Shown piece after piece: positions 12,158 through 24,994 of a stretch of 64,000 nt of DNA. Both the position numbers and the translations under genes were made by a program. The notes beneath the pieces were generated by a model, which was not told the origin of the DNA, did no database searches, and worked only from the letters and a program-made list of their open reading frames with translations. Position 1 is the stretch's first letter. Every line of letters starts with the position of its first letter. The stretch is from Puccinia triticina (Eukaryota; Basidiomycota; Pucciniomycetes; Pucciniales; Pucciniaceae), in assembly GCF_026914185.1 (NCBI RefSeq), contig NC_070568.1, positions 1,302,001 to 1,366,000 of the forward strand. The letters are read 5' to 3'.

Positions 12158-13068
12158 CTGGTGATCAGCGCATGCAGGCGCAAAAAGACCAAACGGAAAA
12201 CCAAGTCAGCTTTCCTCCATGAGTTCCATTTTTCACGGATTTTCAGCTTCATAAATCCATGCTTTTCTCAAAGAAATTCCCGATCTCCTGTCCCAGCGGC
12301 ATATTGATCGGGATGAATCTAAGCAAAGAGGATGAGCTGATGGAGGACCGACCAGTTCTTCGTATTGTTCACAAGATCTCAACCACGCCAACGGCATTTT
12401 TTGGAGGGCTTGACTAGATTTGAAGATAAGAGCTATCGGGGAGCGCTGGCGGAACAGGAAAATATATGTTTTTTTTTTTTCATTCAGGAGCACCCTAATA
12501 TCTGTTGATGTGAGGGGTATCAAACAGGAAACAAGGACGCCAGGAGATATGGAGAGTAGCAGCTCTTTGGGCTCGTAAGGATTGGCGAGCGCTCAGAGGT
12601 AGGAAGCACACCGATCATCGTGCCCTGGAGGGCGAGGGGAGTGCACCGGGCTCTGCGGCGATGCTGAGCAAGCCGGCTGGCAGGCACGCCCAAGGTTGGC
12701 GGTGACAGTGCTGGTTTGGATGTCATCGTCGGGCTCGGATTTGGCCTGCCCCTATAACCGACACCACTCGATATTCATGGATGGATCTGTTATGTTTTGG
12801 GGAAGTCTCTGTTTGCCCGGCAAGGATATTTTTTGTCCGTCCCAGGGGAGCTGAGTCTGGTTGTGTGCGTCGGTCAGGGGGCGTTGGTGATATCTTGGTG
12901 AAAGGCTTCGTTTTGCGGGGAAAGTTTCTGTATGCACCTGAGCTGTCACACGAATCACAATTACATATTAGATATGGATGACGTAATGGGCGGAGTTCCT
13001 CCTGCCGCCAGTCCTGAGACTCCCGAACTTCCGACCATCTTCCCCCAGTTGATCGCCGGCCCAGCACG
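12158..13068. other. Intergenic region between divergent genes
   Basis: This region separates the thioredoxin gene (minus) from the membrane transporter gene (plus). It must hold the missing first exon of the thioredoxin and both promoters. Short frames on the minus strand near 12233-12726 and 12723-13412 match no family. A 12-base T tract lies near 12468-12480. Confidence 0.45.
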
Positions 13069-16000
13069 ATGGACCCAGCCGAGCAGCACCGCCGACAGCG
13101 ACCGGCCAGCAAGCGGCCATCCTCGAGCATGCGCCGGACGCGGCGCTCATCGGCCGAGGAAGACCTCAAGCAGCGCCGACTCAGCGGATGGGCAGTCTTC
13201 GGCCCGGCGATCGAGCAGGACGCCGACGAGCACATCCACAGGATAACCTCCCCCACCAGACCACTCACCCACGAGCCCCAGCCAACATCACCACCACCAC
13301 CACCACCACTAACGCCGGCCCCGCCCCCGCCAAGCGCGGCCCACTCGAGACTCCAGGCAGCCTTCTCGAAGCTGCCGAGTACCTTCCGCAGGGACTTCCG
13401 GGTGATCCTCAAGTGCTCGATCGCCTACCTCATCGCATCCCTCTTCTCCTTCTACGACCCGCTCTCAGACCTGCTCGTCCTGCCCTTCGGCCTCGATGGC
13501 CCCTTCTCAGGCGCACACGTCGTCGCCACCATCGTCACCTACTACCGTCCAGCCGCGACCGTGGGCGGGATGATCGAGGCGAATCACCACGCTATCTGGG
13601 GCCTCTTCTGGCTCGCCGTCATCATCGGCGGCTCCACCCTCACCTCTTTCCTCATCCAAAACAGACTCATCTCCCATGCCATCGTCGTCGTCGTCTTCGT
13701 CGGCTTCGGCTACGGCTCCATGGCCTGGGTCAAACTCAAATCCCCAGGTATTCTCTCTCTCTCCATCTGCTTCCAAAAATATTCTAACTCTCTCTCTCTC
13801 TCTCTCTCCACTAGGTTTCGCCTCAACATGTAGCATGATCATCGTCATCTCATCCGTCATCATCACCAGGGAAGGCTCGATCCACTTCGGATACCTCGAC
13901 TTCAAGAAGAGTCTGATCTACACCGAAATCGTCCTGATCGGCATGCTGATCAGCAACCTGACCTGTCTAGGCTTCTGGAAGGGAAGCGCCACGGACAGTC
14001 TACAAAAAGACATCAACACCACCTTAGACTCCTTTGCCACCCTGGTGGGCATGCTCACCAAGACCTTCCTGCTGGACGAGACGATCTACACGGACCAGGA
14101 CCGGCTCAAGCAGGCCATCGACCGCCACGACCTCTCCTTCACCTCCCTCAAAGGATCCCTCGACGCCGCCGTCTACGAGTTCTTCGAGCCCCGCATCCAG
14201 CGCTCCCAGCACCATTACCGCGAACTCGTCGCATCCATGAACAGACTCGCTCAGCATCTCACCGGGCTCAGGAGTGGCTGCACGCTCCAGTACGAGCTCC
14301 TCGGCCCCATCCATCATCATCTGAGAGCCCGTAGGCCTACCCAGCAGGACTCGCCACCACCACCCCCACCCGGCGGCCGGCCGATCGAGGATGTCTTTAT
14401 GGCCTTCTGCGAGGAAGTCGGTCCGAGCTTGAAGACCCTCATGGTAGGTCTCTCTCCCTCTCTGCAAAACTCTCACATTGAACGAACACCCGTATTGTTG
14501 GTAGGCTACCGGCGCGGCATGTCTCCATGGGATCAAGACCCCCCGGAACAATCTTCCCGTGGACCTGGAGGCGGCAAGCGACGGGATCGACAAGATCGTC
14601 CACATGAGAACACAGCTCGCCCTGGCCATCCAAGTCTTCCAGGAAAGCCACAACCTCGCCATGAAAAACCTCTACCATTCCTTCATCTCTACCGCTAACC
14701 CCGCCGCCAATCTGCCCTCTTCCTCCATCCCTCCCCCTTCCCTCGACCATTCTCATTCTCATCAACTTAACGAAGAGATCTTCGTCATCTGTTTCTTCTT
14801 ATTCAACATGGTCAGTTAACAACCCTCACCGCTGAGCAGGAAGATGAATCACTAATTATTTACACGTTTAAAGGAAGAATTCATGCGAGAACTATGCCAT
14901 CTCTTGGATATTTTTGTGGATATTCGGACGGATGAGGAGCTGATCCAGTACGAGTCACGACTGCGATGGCGGAGGCTACGACGGCGACTGGATCCGCGGA
15001 CCTGGATGAAGAAGGGGACGTACGAGTACGCCGAGGGGCGACGGAAGCCGCGGCCGCGGCGGCAGCGGCCAAAGCTGAGTGCGTCTCCATCCCAGCCCTC
15101 CCGCCAACGCGACATCCGCTGACTCGGGGGTTTTCGTTTATGTAGCTGCGGTGTTGCCGCTGAATCCGAAGGCACAGCGCCCATTCGGCTCCGGCGAGGC
15201 ACACAAGCACCAAGACCGCCAAGGCGAGCAGAACGCGTCGGCGAGCGTCTCCAGTCTGGACCGGCCCAAACGGGCACTCTACGACTTCCTGCAGAAGCTC
15301 AACGACCCGGACGCGAAGACTGCGATCAAGATCGGCGCCGGCGCCGCGCTTATGACGTTCCCGGCTTTCTGGGACCTCACGAGACCGACGTTCCATCATT
15401 ATCGGGCCCAGTGGGCCGTCGTCACCGTTTGTTTCTTTCCCTTCTTTTTCTTTCTTGAGGGGACAGAGTTGAATCGGGGTTTTTGTGGTTAGTATATGAT
15501 CGTCATGGCGTCGACGTTGGGCCAGGTGAGTGACTTGGCCATCTGCCAAAGGAAGCAGCCAAGAATGACTGACCCCCCTCGGGCAAAACAGACGAACTTC
15601 CTAGTGATCACGCGGATGGTGGGGACGTTGATAGGCTCGGGCGTGGCGCTGGCCGCACAGTATGCGTTCTGGCAGGACCCGGTAGTCCTCCCGCTGCTCG
15701 GCTTTATCTTCTCGCTGCCGTGCTTCTGGCTCATCGTCTCCCAGCCCGCATACGCCTCGACCGGCCGCTTCCTACTGCTCTCGTACAACCTCGTCTGCCT
15801 CTACTCCTTCAACGTCCGCGATAAAAACGCTAGTATCCTCGCTACTGCCTACAACCGGATCGTCGTAAGTCTTCTTTTTGGGGTCTGTGTGGTGCGTGGA
15901 TTGCGCTGAATTTGGGAGTGCGGGATTGGTCGTAGTGCGTCTTTGTTGGCGTCTTGTTTGGGTGGGTGATTAACAGCTTCGTGTGGCCTTACAAAGCACG

Positions 16001-17051
16001 GCGCGAGCTGCGGAAATGTCTATCGGAGTAAGTCTCGCCCGCTCGTCCTCTTCTTTGGAAGCGATCGAACATGACGAAATCCTCGCGCGCGCAGGTTTCT
16101 CCTCGAGTCCGCATTCCTATACTCGTTCCTAGTCAAGAATTACTCGAGCAAGCCGACTGGGGCCGGGGATGAAGCCGAGGAGACGGGTGCAGCAGAGGGT
16201 GATCCGAATCTGGCATCGGAGGCAACTGAGAACTCGGCCTTGTTGCTCGGCAGTCACGCCAAGGCGCAGTTGAAGTCGCGGGTGGATGAGCTGTCGAAGA
16301 TGGAGATGTTCTTACAAGTGAAGGTAAACAAGCCGACTTGAGAGTGTTTTGTTTGAAGAGTGATACTGAGAGATGGGAGGATGGATGATGACAGTTGATC
16401 CGGCTATTTGGCCTGTTATCGGCGACCCGACACGAGCCGCGGCTGAAGGGCCGATTCCCGAAAGCGCGCTACCAGACGATGTTGCAGGGCTGCCAACTGA
16501 TGCTCGACATGCTGCATTCCTTACGGGCGGTGACGGTGCGGGAGGAGTGGTTCGAGCAGACGGTCCGCGAAGACTTCCTGCTGGCCGCCCGGGACGAGCA
16601 CCGCGAGCTGGTCGGGAACCTCGTGCTCTTCTTCGGCCTCCTCTCCTCGTCCATCGAGCTCAAGGCCCCGCTGCCCCCTTATCTTCCTCCTGCGGCCGAG
16701 GCGCGGGCGAGACTGCTGAAGAAGATCTCCGATCGACTCGCCGCCGCTCCCGACCACAGCCACCCACACCCAGAAGCGGCGAAGAAGAGCCCACCGGATG
16801 CTCCGCCATCCGCAGACCAACCACCCCAGCCGGCCCCGCCGCCCCGCCCGCCCATCCTCGCCCGATCGACGACCCAGATGACAAGCAACAACCGGAAGAT
16901 CAACTACTCGCTCTTCTTCGCCTTCATCGTTGCCATCAAACACATCCTCATCCAGCTCGAGCTCGTCGGGGCTGAGGCCCAGTCGCTGTTCGGGATCATC
17001 GGCGGGATCCGGACGCTGTCAGAGTTCGAGGAAATCTTCAACTCGCTCTGA
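13069..17051 (+). CDS. Aromatic acid exporter / FUSC-like membrane protein (BRE4 type, spliced)
   Basis: This is a large multi-pass membrane protein of the fungal family that combines an N-terminal six-helix ArAE_2_N domain with a C-terminal DUF2421/ArAE_2 domain; the yeast relative is Bre4. The start is ATG 13069. After a polar, proline-rich leader come helices such as VILKCSIAYLIASLFSFY, IWGLFWLAVIIGGSTL and HAIVVVVFVGFGYGSMAW. A soluble segment follows (LKQAIDRHDLSFTSLKGS and onward). A second helical block at 15300-15990 includes MVGTLIGSGVALAAQYAF, PLLGFIFSLPCFWLIVS and CVFVGVLFGWVINSFVWP. The last exon ends ELVGAEAQSLFGIIGG, then a stop at 17051. Intron 1 is 13748-13814; at least seven more follow. 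The transported substrate is unknown and the family name does not prove aromatic acid export. Confidence 0.75.
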
Positions 17052-17468
17052 CCTCTCTCTCTTGAGGTGGGGTGTGCATATGTCTGTGTGTACCAATAGC
17101 GTGGTGGTTCTACTGTTATGGGTTGCTGTTATTTCGCATCATCATCGTCGTCAGGAATGTAATGTAATGTACAATGTGCTGTAGTGATTCGTGGGTTGTA
17201 TGTAGTCATTCTGGGTAGATAGATGTGTATGTGTGTGTTTATACATGGCAATGCCCTGGTACCCCTCTGGCCAAAAGCTACGCCATAGGTGACTTGCTCG
17301 CCTGTGTATGTCTCAAGTAGTGGTGTGCCGGTCTATGCGGCGCGGGATGGGGATGGAAGTTGTCATGGGTTGCTGGGAAAGGAAAGAGGCGAGGCTGGGC
17401 CACTCGCTGGGACCGGGGCCCTCCCCGGCTGGGTGGCTGTGTCCGAGTGAACAGCAGCAGCAGCAACC
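17052..17468 (+). other. Intergenic spacer between two co-oriented genes
   Basis: This 417-bp spacer holds the 3' flank of the exporter-like gene and the promoter of the MYST acetyltransferase gene. The first half is TG-rich (repeated TGTGTG and GTAATGTAATGT). I see no strong TATA box. The CAGCAGCAGCAGCAACC run just upstream of the ATG at 17469 lies in the presumed leader. Confidence 0.5.
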
Positions 17469-20400
17469 ATGGAAGCACGACCACGCCCAACAGCCGACGG
17501 GAGGATGCCAACCGAGAGCCACAACGACGAGACCATGGACATCGACCTCGACCTCGACATCGACGCCGAGGGAGAACTGGTCGACTCGGAAGACGAGGAC
17601 CATCTGGCACTGCTCCAACACTACTCACCACCACCCCCACCACTGCCACCACCACAGGCCGAACAAGCGACTGCCATCCCGCACTCCACCCCTGACTCTC
17701 CCCAGATGGCCGGAGCACTCAAGCTGAAAAACAAGGCCACCAGGAGGACTCCCAAGACCCAGCGCCGCCACAAGCTGCTCAGCAACGCCCAGCGATCAGT
17801 CACCAAGCAGAAGCGAACCACCAACCCGAAACCGCTGGCCATCCTGATCGCCGAGCAAGAGATCTTGCAAGCCTACGAACAACAGCAGCAGCAGCAGCAG
17901 CATCAACAAACACAGAAACAGCAGGCCAGCCAGCAGCCCAGCCAGCCGCAGCCCATCTCGCCCGTCCCCCGTCCCAAGCTGGGCGTCGTAGGCGGACAAC
18001 GGGCCCCGCGCGAAGGATGGTGCAGCTTCTGCTCCCGAGAGGGCGGCTTCGACGACCTCAAGGGGAACATCGTCCGCGGCGAGATCCCCATCTCGCTCAT
18101 CGCCCACTCGCTCAACTCCTCCAACGACCCGAACCCCATCGACCCGCTCCCAGGCTCCTCCTCATCCCCCGCCGCTGCGCCCCGTCGCAGAGGCAAGGGC
18201 GAAATGGTCAGCTGTTGGGAATGCGGACAGAGCGGTATGTCTCTCATCCATTCCCATCAACCGTCATCCTCAAACCTCACCTTTCTTTGCTGTTGTTTTG
18301 GACCTCAGGCCATTTTAGCTGCATGGAGCTCAACAACTTGACCATCAAAAGCCACGTCAAATCCTACCCGTGGCTCTGTCTAGAATGTAGACGGTGCCAT
18401 GGGTGCGACAAGAAAGGTATGCAAGATCGAGATCCCATCCATCTCAAGTCCCAGCCAGACCGACTCAACAGATACTCTCTTCCCAGGCGACAACGACCAC
18501 AACATGCTGTTATGTGCAGTGTGTGATCGCGGCTGGCATGGCGAATGTCTGAATCCGCCTCTAAAAATCGTACCTTCTGGTCAGTCCCCCGAGATCGATG
18601 ATAGACAGCAAGCCTGATCGGATCCACTGATCTCCCTGAACTCCACACACACACACAGGCGACTTTACATGTCCCTTCGACCACCAGTCCACCCAATGCA
18701 TATCGCCGCTTCCAGACTCACTCACCCTCCCGCCTCTTTCGCCCGCCCAGCGCGCCGCCGCGAGCTTCCCGATCGCCGCCAACAACACGCCGCTCAAAGC
18801 AAATCCGACGAAAGCCAACAACAACCGGGCAACTGTCACCAAGAAACGCAAGATGAAATGCTTGCGGTCGGATGACGATGACGAGAGCTTGGGCTCTTTC
18901 GAGAAGGACGGCGCCGAGCCGACGGAGATCCGGGCGTCTAAGAAGATTACTACTGCTGGTAAACCCAGGTATAGTCAGCCGATTAAATTTGGACTTATCT
19001 GCTCACAATCCTCTTTATCTACATATTTATTCACGTCTACTTTTTTTTCGCCTAGTAGGAATGGAACCAAGGCTACAGCCAAGCGTCTTCTTACAACTTC
19101 GAGTAGTCTTTCGCCGCTGAGGAAGCAAACCTCGAGCTCTACTCTCGATCCACTCTCAATTCCAGCAGACGGATCAGATGGGAATATGGATGATGCACAA
19201 GATGAGGGCGGAGAAGGACTCTATCCAGCCAAGCAGTCGAATCCGTTCGAAGGTGTGCTCACCGAGGAGGAAGCGGCGATTGGTGATCGGATCATCTGCG
19301 AAGAGGACCTGTTAAGGTTCAAGCAAAGTCTGGAAAGGTCCAAGGTGTGTCTTGTGATGTCTCTCTCCTGGTAACTCAAAACAATCATCTAACAGGGCTC
19401 CCACACCAGGTTCGCATGGAGGCTTTGGCTTCCGAATCCGCCGAAAAGACTTCTGCCCCTTCGCCCTCTATGGCTGCAGGGCCGTCCCCATCGAGCGGCA
19501 GCCTGGAGGTTCCACGGCTAGCGGCCGTCCGGGACCGTCGAAGCGGCGTGCCTGGCACAAGTCCATCCAGAGGAGGACGGATGACGCCGACAGTCTCTAC
19601 GCCCGAGATCGAGGTGGATGAAGTCTCCTCGAACTCATCCACCCATCCCGAAGAACCTGTCAAGAAGAAAGACCAGCCAATCAGGAAGAGCAGAAGGGGG
19701 GAAGTCCAACCGACCAGCATCATCAAGTCGATCCGCTTCGGAGAGTACGAGATCGACGTGTGGTATCAGGCGCCCTACCCGGAAGAGTACTCGAAGCTGC
19801 CCGACGGGAGACTGTGGATCTGTGAGCGATGTCTGAAGTACTTCAAGACCGAGTTCGAGATCTCGCGACACCGGATGAAGTGCAAGAACTTCTACCCCCC
19901 GGGGGACGAGATCTACCGGGATAACGACGAGTCGCATGGGGTGCGGATCCAGATCTTCGAAGTGGACGGACGGAAGAACAAGATGTATTGCCAGAACCTC
20001 TGTCTCCTGTCGAAGATGTTCCTCGACCACAAGACGCTCTACTACGACGTCGACCCCTTCCTCTTCTACGTCATCACCCAGACCCCTATCTCTCCCACGT
20101 CCGACTCCTCTGCGCCCGCTGATCCCCGCTGCCAGTTCGTCGGCTACTTCTCCAAGGAAAAACGCAGCCCTACTAACAACGTTAGTTGTATTATGACCCT
20201 TCCTGTCCTTCAAAGGAAGGGCTGGGGTAACTTGTTGATCGACTTTAGTGAGTTTTCCTATTCTTACGGAGCGGGTTCCACGCGTCGGGAGATCCTTACA
20301 TTTTGGGTTTCTCGCAGGTTATTTATTGTCGAAGAAGGAGAAAAGAGTAGGGACGCCAGAGAAGCCGTTGTCGGATCTAGGTCTGCTGAGTTACCGCAAC

Positions 20401-21171
20401 TACTGGACCCTAACGATTGCGAAGTTCCTCCTGAAGAGTGATCCGAAGGACCAAGTGACGCTGGAAGACATCGCGAACGAGACGTCGATATCGCTGCTGG
20501 ATGTGTACTACACGTGTCGACACAAGCGGTGGATCGAGGACGTGAATCCGACGCCGGTCTCCACGGCGCCCGTCGCGGCGGCAGCGCACACGCCGGCGCC
20601 GAAGCGGAAGTCGCACAACTGGAACGGGCGGCGGAAGGTGCCGGCGCCGGGGACGACGATAGTGCACCAGGGATCTCCAGGGGTGGTGGGGGAGAACCAG
20701 GGGCCGCAAGCGGGCGGCGGGGCTGAGAAGGGGACGGGGGGCGGGCCGAAGCTGGTCAGTGAGCGGGAGATCCCGAAGCACTATCGGATCGTCTGGACGC
20801 CTAGCGAGGTGGGCGAGCTCGTCGACAGGGCCGCCCAGAAGGGGCTGCTCCGGCTGCGCCCGGACAAGCTCCGCTGGTCGCCCTTCCTCGCCGCCCGGGC
20901 CAACAGTCTCTCCATCGACATCAGCCCCATCGCCATCCCCCTCGTCCCCGACACCGACCCTTACCTCCCCCCGGCCTCCTCCATCATCGCCCCTTCGTCC
21001 GCCATCCGCGCCGGCCCCAGTCGCCCCTCCGTCGTCGACCTCGCCCGCAATAAGCTGCTTCTCGAACGCACGAATAGACTCACTCTCCCCGCCGACGCCG
21101 CCTCGCTCGGACCCCAGATACCGATCCATTCGCTCTCCCTGCAGCCGCTCCAATCGTCCATCAACTCTTAG
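17469..21171 (+). CDS. MYST-family histone acetyltransferase with double PHD finger (KAT6/Sas3-like)
   Basis: This nuclear lysine acetyltransferase is expected to modify histone H3. The start is ATG 17469. The N-terminus is acidic and low-complexity (PPPPPLPPP, then a glutamine run near 17880). A tandem PHD module follows: [26 protein letters not shown], then [14 protein letters not shown] and GDFTCPF, the arrangement of KAT6 double PHD fingers. After a long serine-rich linker comes the MYST domain. It opens with [16 protein letters not shown], then the C2HC finger [21 protein letters not shown], the catalytic-Cys segment VSCIMTLP, the acetyl-CoA loop [19 protein letters not shown] (split by an intron at 20249-20318), and PEKPLSDLG with the conserved Glu. 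The acetyl-CoA loop has Trp where most members have Tyr. A basic, proline-rich tail ends at 21171. MYST identity is very secure; orthology to Sas3/KAT6 rests on the PHD pair. Confidence 0.88.
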
Positions 21172-22090
21172 CCTCCCCCCTCCCCTCTCTCTTCTTGACG
21201 CCCAACCGCTTTTTTGCTTTTTACGGCTGGAAACGGTCTCTCATAGAACGCAGTCGTCGTTTCCGGTCCAGGAACAGACCATCATCCGATTAATTGTGCA
21301 TACTCCAGTCCTTTTCTTCTTGTTTATATAGTATATGTTGTTGTTGTGTTGTGTTGTGTTGGGCCAGAAGAGTTTGGTTTGGTTTGGTTTCCTCTTTTTT
21401 GGTAGTCTGTTTGTGTTCTGCATGTATAGTTCGGTTCGAAGTTTAATACTCATAGTGGTCTCCCCTCGCGACTTTTGTAGCCCCGATTTTGGCCTGTGAA
21501 TGTTTATTGCAAGTTTTTTGGACGTTTGTTTGTCTTGAAGCTACATCACTTTCTCGGAGTCCTTCCCTCCAAGCCGCGCAATGCCACGGCTGGTTTGCCA
21601 GCTCTCGGAGCGACAGCTTCACACGCGGCTGAGCTTTCTTAAGCCGGGTTTTTTATAGCCTCCATACAAACATTATGGCTAGTTTTCAAACAAAGAGTGA
21701 AGGTTACAAGTGATAGAGACTGAAAATTACAAGAGACGAAAAAAGCAACAAAAGAAGAAAGTGTGAACATTGTGATTGGCAGACGACAAAGGAAAAAGAG
21801 ACAAAGGATTGTGCACTGTGCAGCTTTGTCTGCCCCACAGATCAGGGGAATGCATTGAGTAACGGCTGTGGGGAGCTCAACATTTGTGCTGCAAGAAGCA
21901 AGGAGATCCAGTTTCAGCCAAAAAGTATGCTTGTAAAATGGTTATCATTATTATTAGGATTTTGTTTATTATTAGGTTTTTGGTTGATTCAACAAGGATG
22001 CTGCGGACTACAAGTCATGGAGAGAACATGAGGATTGAAAGAGAGAGAAAAAAAAAAACAAGGGGATCATGAGAGAGAAGCGGGGGAAGA
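21172..22090. other. Intergenic region between convergent genes
   Basis: The 919-bp gap lies between the MYST gene stop and the stop of the repetitive secreted protein gene, which face each other. It holds the two 3' flanks: a pyrimidine-rich tract at 21170-21200, TTGTGTTGTGTTGTG near 21343 and GGTTTGGTTTGGTTT near 21375. No gene is supported. Confidence 0.5.
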
Positions 22091-24852
22091 TCAGTAGTAG
22101 CCAGTGGTGGGGTTGGTGTTTGAGATGGGCAAACTGGCGAGGGGCGCGTTAACAGTGTCAGTAACTGATCCAACAACAGGCAGGTTACCGGATAGAACTG
22201 GGGCGACCAATGTGGATGGGTTGACAGGAAGAGAGCTCAAGGGGGATCCGGAGGTTCCGGTGCCGGCGAGGGGTAGGTTCGAGAGGACCGGGCTGACCAG
22301 GGTGGATGGGTCAACAGGAAGCGAGCTCAAGGGAGATCCGGAAGTGCCGTCCCCGCCTAATGGGTTCGAGATGACACGATTGACCAAGTTTGCCGGGTCG
22401 AGAGGGAGAGAGCTCAACGGGGCTGCAGGAATCACGTTGCCGACGGATTGAGCTACCGGCAAGTTTGACAGAATCGGGCTGACTATGGCAGTTGGGTCAA
22501 CTGGTAGAGCGTTCAAGGGGCTTCCGGCACCGGCTCCGACTGGCAAGGTTGAGAGGACCGGGCTGGCCAGGGTGGTGGGGTCGACTGGAAGGGAGCTCAA
22601 GGGAGAGCTTCCGGTACCAGCTAATGGCAAGTTGGAGAGGACCGGGCTGACCAGGGTGGAGGGGTCGACTGGGAGGGAGCTCAAGGGAGATTCAGCGCTT
22701 CCGGCACCGCCTAATGGCAAGTTCGAGAGGACCGGGCTGACCAGGGTGGTGGGGTCAACAGGAAGCGAGCTCAAGGGAGATGCGGAAGTGCCGTCCCCGC
22801 CTAATGGGTTCGAGATGACACGATTGACCAGGTTTGCCGGGTCGAGAGGGAGAGAGCTCAACGGGGCTCCAGGAATCACGTTGCCGACGGATTGAGCTAC
22901 CGGCAAGTTGGACAGAATCGGGCTGACTAGGGTAGTTGGGTCAACTGGTAGAGCATTCAAGGGGCTTCCGGACCCGGCTCCGACTGGCAAGCTTGAGAGG
23001 ACCGGGCTGACCAGGGTGGAGGGGTCGACTGGGAGGGAGCTCAAGGGAGAGCTTCCGGTACCAGCTAATGGCAAGTTGGAGAGGACCGGGCCCACCAGGG
23101 TGGAGGGGTCGACTGGGAGGGAGCTCAAGGGAGATCCAGAGCTTCCGGCACCGCCTAATGGCAAGTTTGAGAGGACCGGGCTGACCAGGGTGGAGGGGTC
23201 AACAGGAAGCGAGCTCAAGGGAGATCCGGAAGTGCCGTCCCCGCCTAATGGGTTCGAGATGACACGATTGACCAAGTTTGCCGGGTCGAGAGGGAGAGAG
23301 CTCAACGGGGCTCCAGGAATCACGCTGCCAACAGATTGGGGTCCTGGCAAGTTGGATAGGATTGGGCTCACCAAACCAGTTGGGTTGGTGAGGGAGTCCA
23401 AAGGCGTTCCGGGGCCTTGGGTGTAGCCGTTTGACTGGCCCACAGGCAGGTTGGAAAGGATCGGGTTGACCAGAGTGGAGGGGTCTACCGGGAGAGAGCT
23501 CAGGGGAGATCCGGAGCTTCCGTCACCGATTGGCAAGTTGGAGATGACTCGATTGGCCAAGTTAGCAGGGTCAACTGGCAGAGAACTCAAGGCGGATCCG
23601 GGGATGATGTTGCTAGCTGATTGGCCAGCAGGCAAGTTGGAGATAACTGGGTTAACCAAGGTGGATGGGTCGAGAGGAAGGGAGCTCAAGGGGGATCCGG
23701 CGTTCCCGTCGCCGACAACCGGCAAGCCGGAGAGGATGGGGCTCGCCAGAGTCGAGGGGTCGACGGGAAGAGAGCCTATGGGAGATTGGCCGACGGGCAA
23801 GTTGGAGAAGACGCGGTTGACTACATCGGTCGGGTCTGATACTGGGAGAGCGCTTGCAACACCCCCTACTGGAAGACTTGAAACGATGGGACTGATAATG
23901 CTGGTTAGGTCAGAAGGAACAGGCACTGGAAGGCCGCTGTCGGAACCACCGGGGTTTCCGCCAACGATTGGGAGAGGAAGGGTGGACAAGTTCGGGGTGA
24001 TGCTGGCGAGATTAGGGAGAGTGGAAGGGATTAAGTTGCTGGCTTGTCTCGAGCCGCCAACAGGTAAGCTGGAGAGTAAGGAAGATGGGTCTTGGGCGAC
24101 ATTTGGGATGGTCGAGTCAATGGTGTTGGTCACTTGGGACAGAGGGAGGACATCTCCGTAGCTGCCATCACCGGCGATTGGCAACTGGTGGATGACTGGG
24201 GTGACTAGGTGCGACGGTGCTGAGAGGGGGCTGGAGGTTGTGGAAGACACGACGTCGCTCGGGACATGGACCGGAAGCTGATGGGTGACATCCTCACGGA
24301 AGTGCTCAACAGCTCTGAGGAGCGCCTCAGCAGGCTGGGGGGCGTGCGATTCGGCCTCGGCTGGAACCTCGTGAGTGGCGTTGTGTGCGACGGGCTTGAT
24401 GAGGAAGGTGAGCTTGTCGAGCGGCGAGCCGTGATTGGGGTCGGAAGGAGCCGGCCGGGTGTAGCCGTCCCGGTCAGAGGCTTGGGCTCCGGGGATGATA
24501 GTCCGGAAGGCCGATTTGGAAGAGCCGGGCCGGGCGGCCGATCCGCCGTGGACACTGGAGTGGACACGGCCGACGGCATCGTCGGAGTCTGGCTTTTTAT
24601 CTGCAGGGGTATCGTCCTCCTCCTTCGTCGAGTTCATGTCACCACGCTCAGCCGGTGCTCTCTTCGCAAGGACTGGAGTGGAGATGTTTATCTGGGAGCC
24701 ATGAGGCGCAACGACACGGGCTTCAGAGAGGTTCGCTGAACGGAGGGAAAGGCGAGAAGACGGTTAGTAAGAGCTTCAGAACCGACAGAACCGAGGGCCC
24801 AAAACTCACCATTCAGGGCGATCAGTCCAGCAACAACATAAGCGATACGCAT
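22091..24852 (-). CDS. Large repetitive secreted protein (signal peptide, tandem repeats)
   Basis: Exon 1 (ATG at 24852, MRIAYVVAGLIALN) joins the long exon through one short intron (about 24734-24811) to give a signal peptide ending near LSEARV. A KR dibasic site (VLAKRAP), a possible Kex2 cut, follows. The rest of the roughly 900-residue protein has almost no cysteine. Its centre is a tandem array of a 25-30 residue unit built on SPLSSLPVDPSTLVSPVLSNLP with a Gly/Ser linker. A higher-order repeat of 444 bp (148 codons) is visible three times, marked by the segment ending near 22433, 22877 and 23321. A TATA box lies about 135 bp upstream. I know no named family. It may be a cell-wall or matrix protein or a precursor of small peptides, but function is unknown. 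Confidence 0.8.
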
Positions 24853-24984
24853 CTTGGATGGTTGGTATTTTTTAACGGAAGGTGATCAACAGATTAAGAG
24901 GGTGGTTGGGGGAAATTAGAAGCTCTGGGGTGGAACAGTTGTGGGATGGTGGGTAAGGAGCATTTAGCGGAGCTCGTGGCCTGA

Positions 24985-24994
24985 CTATTTATAG
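24985..24994 (-). promoter_or_regulatory. TATA box of the repetitive secreted protein gene
   Basis: CTATAAATAG on the minus strand lies about 135 bp upstream of the ATG at 24852. It is a near-perfect TATA box. The spacing leaves room for a leader of about 100 bases. This suggests strong, regulated expression. Confidence 0.65.

Noticed and set aside
22104..24161. Plus-strand frames rich in TGRELKGD repeats
   Set aside because: They are the antisense shadow of the repetitive secreted protein, which has a signal peptide and TATA box on the minus strand.
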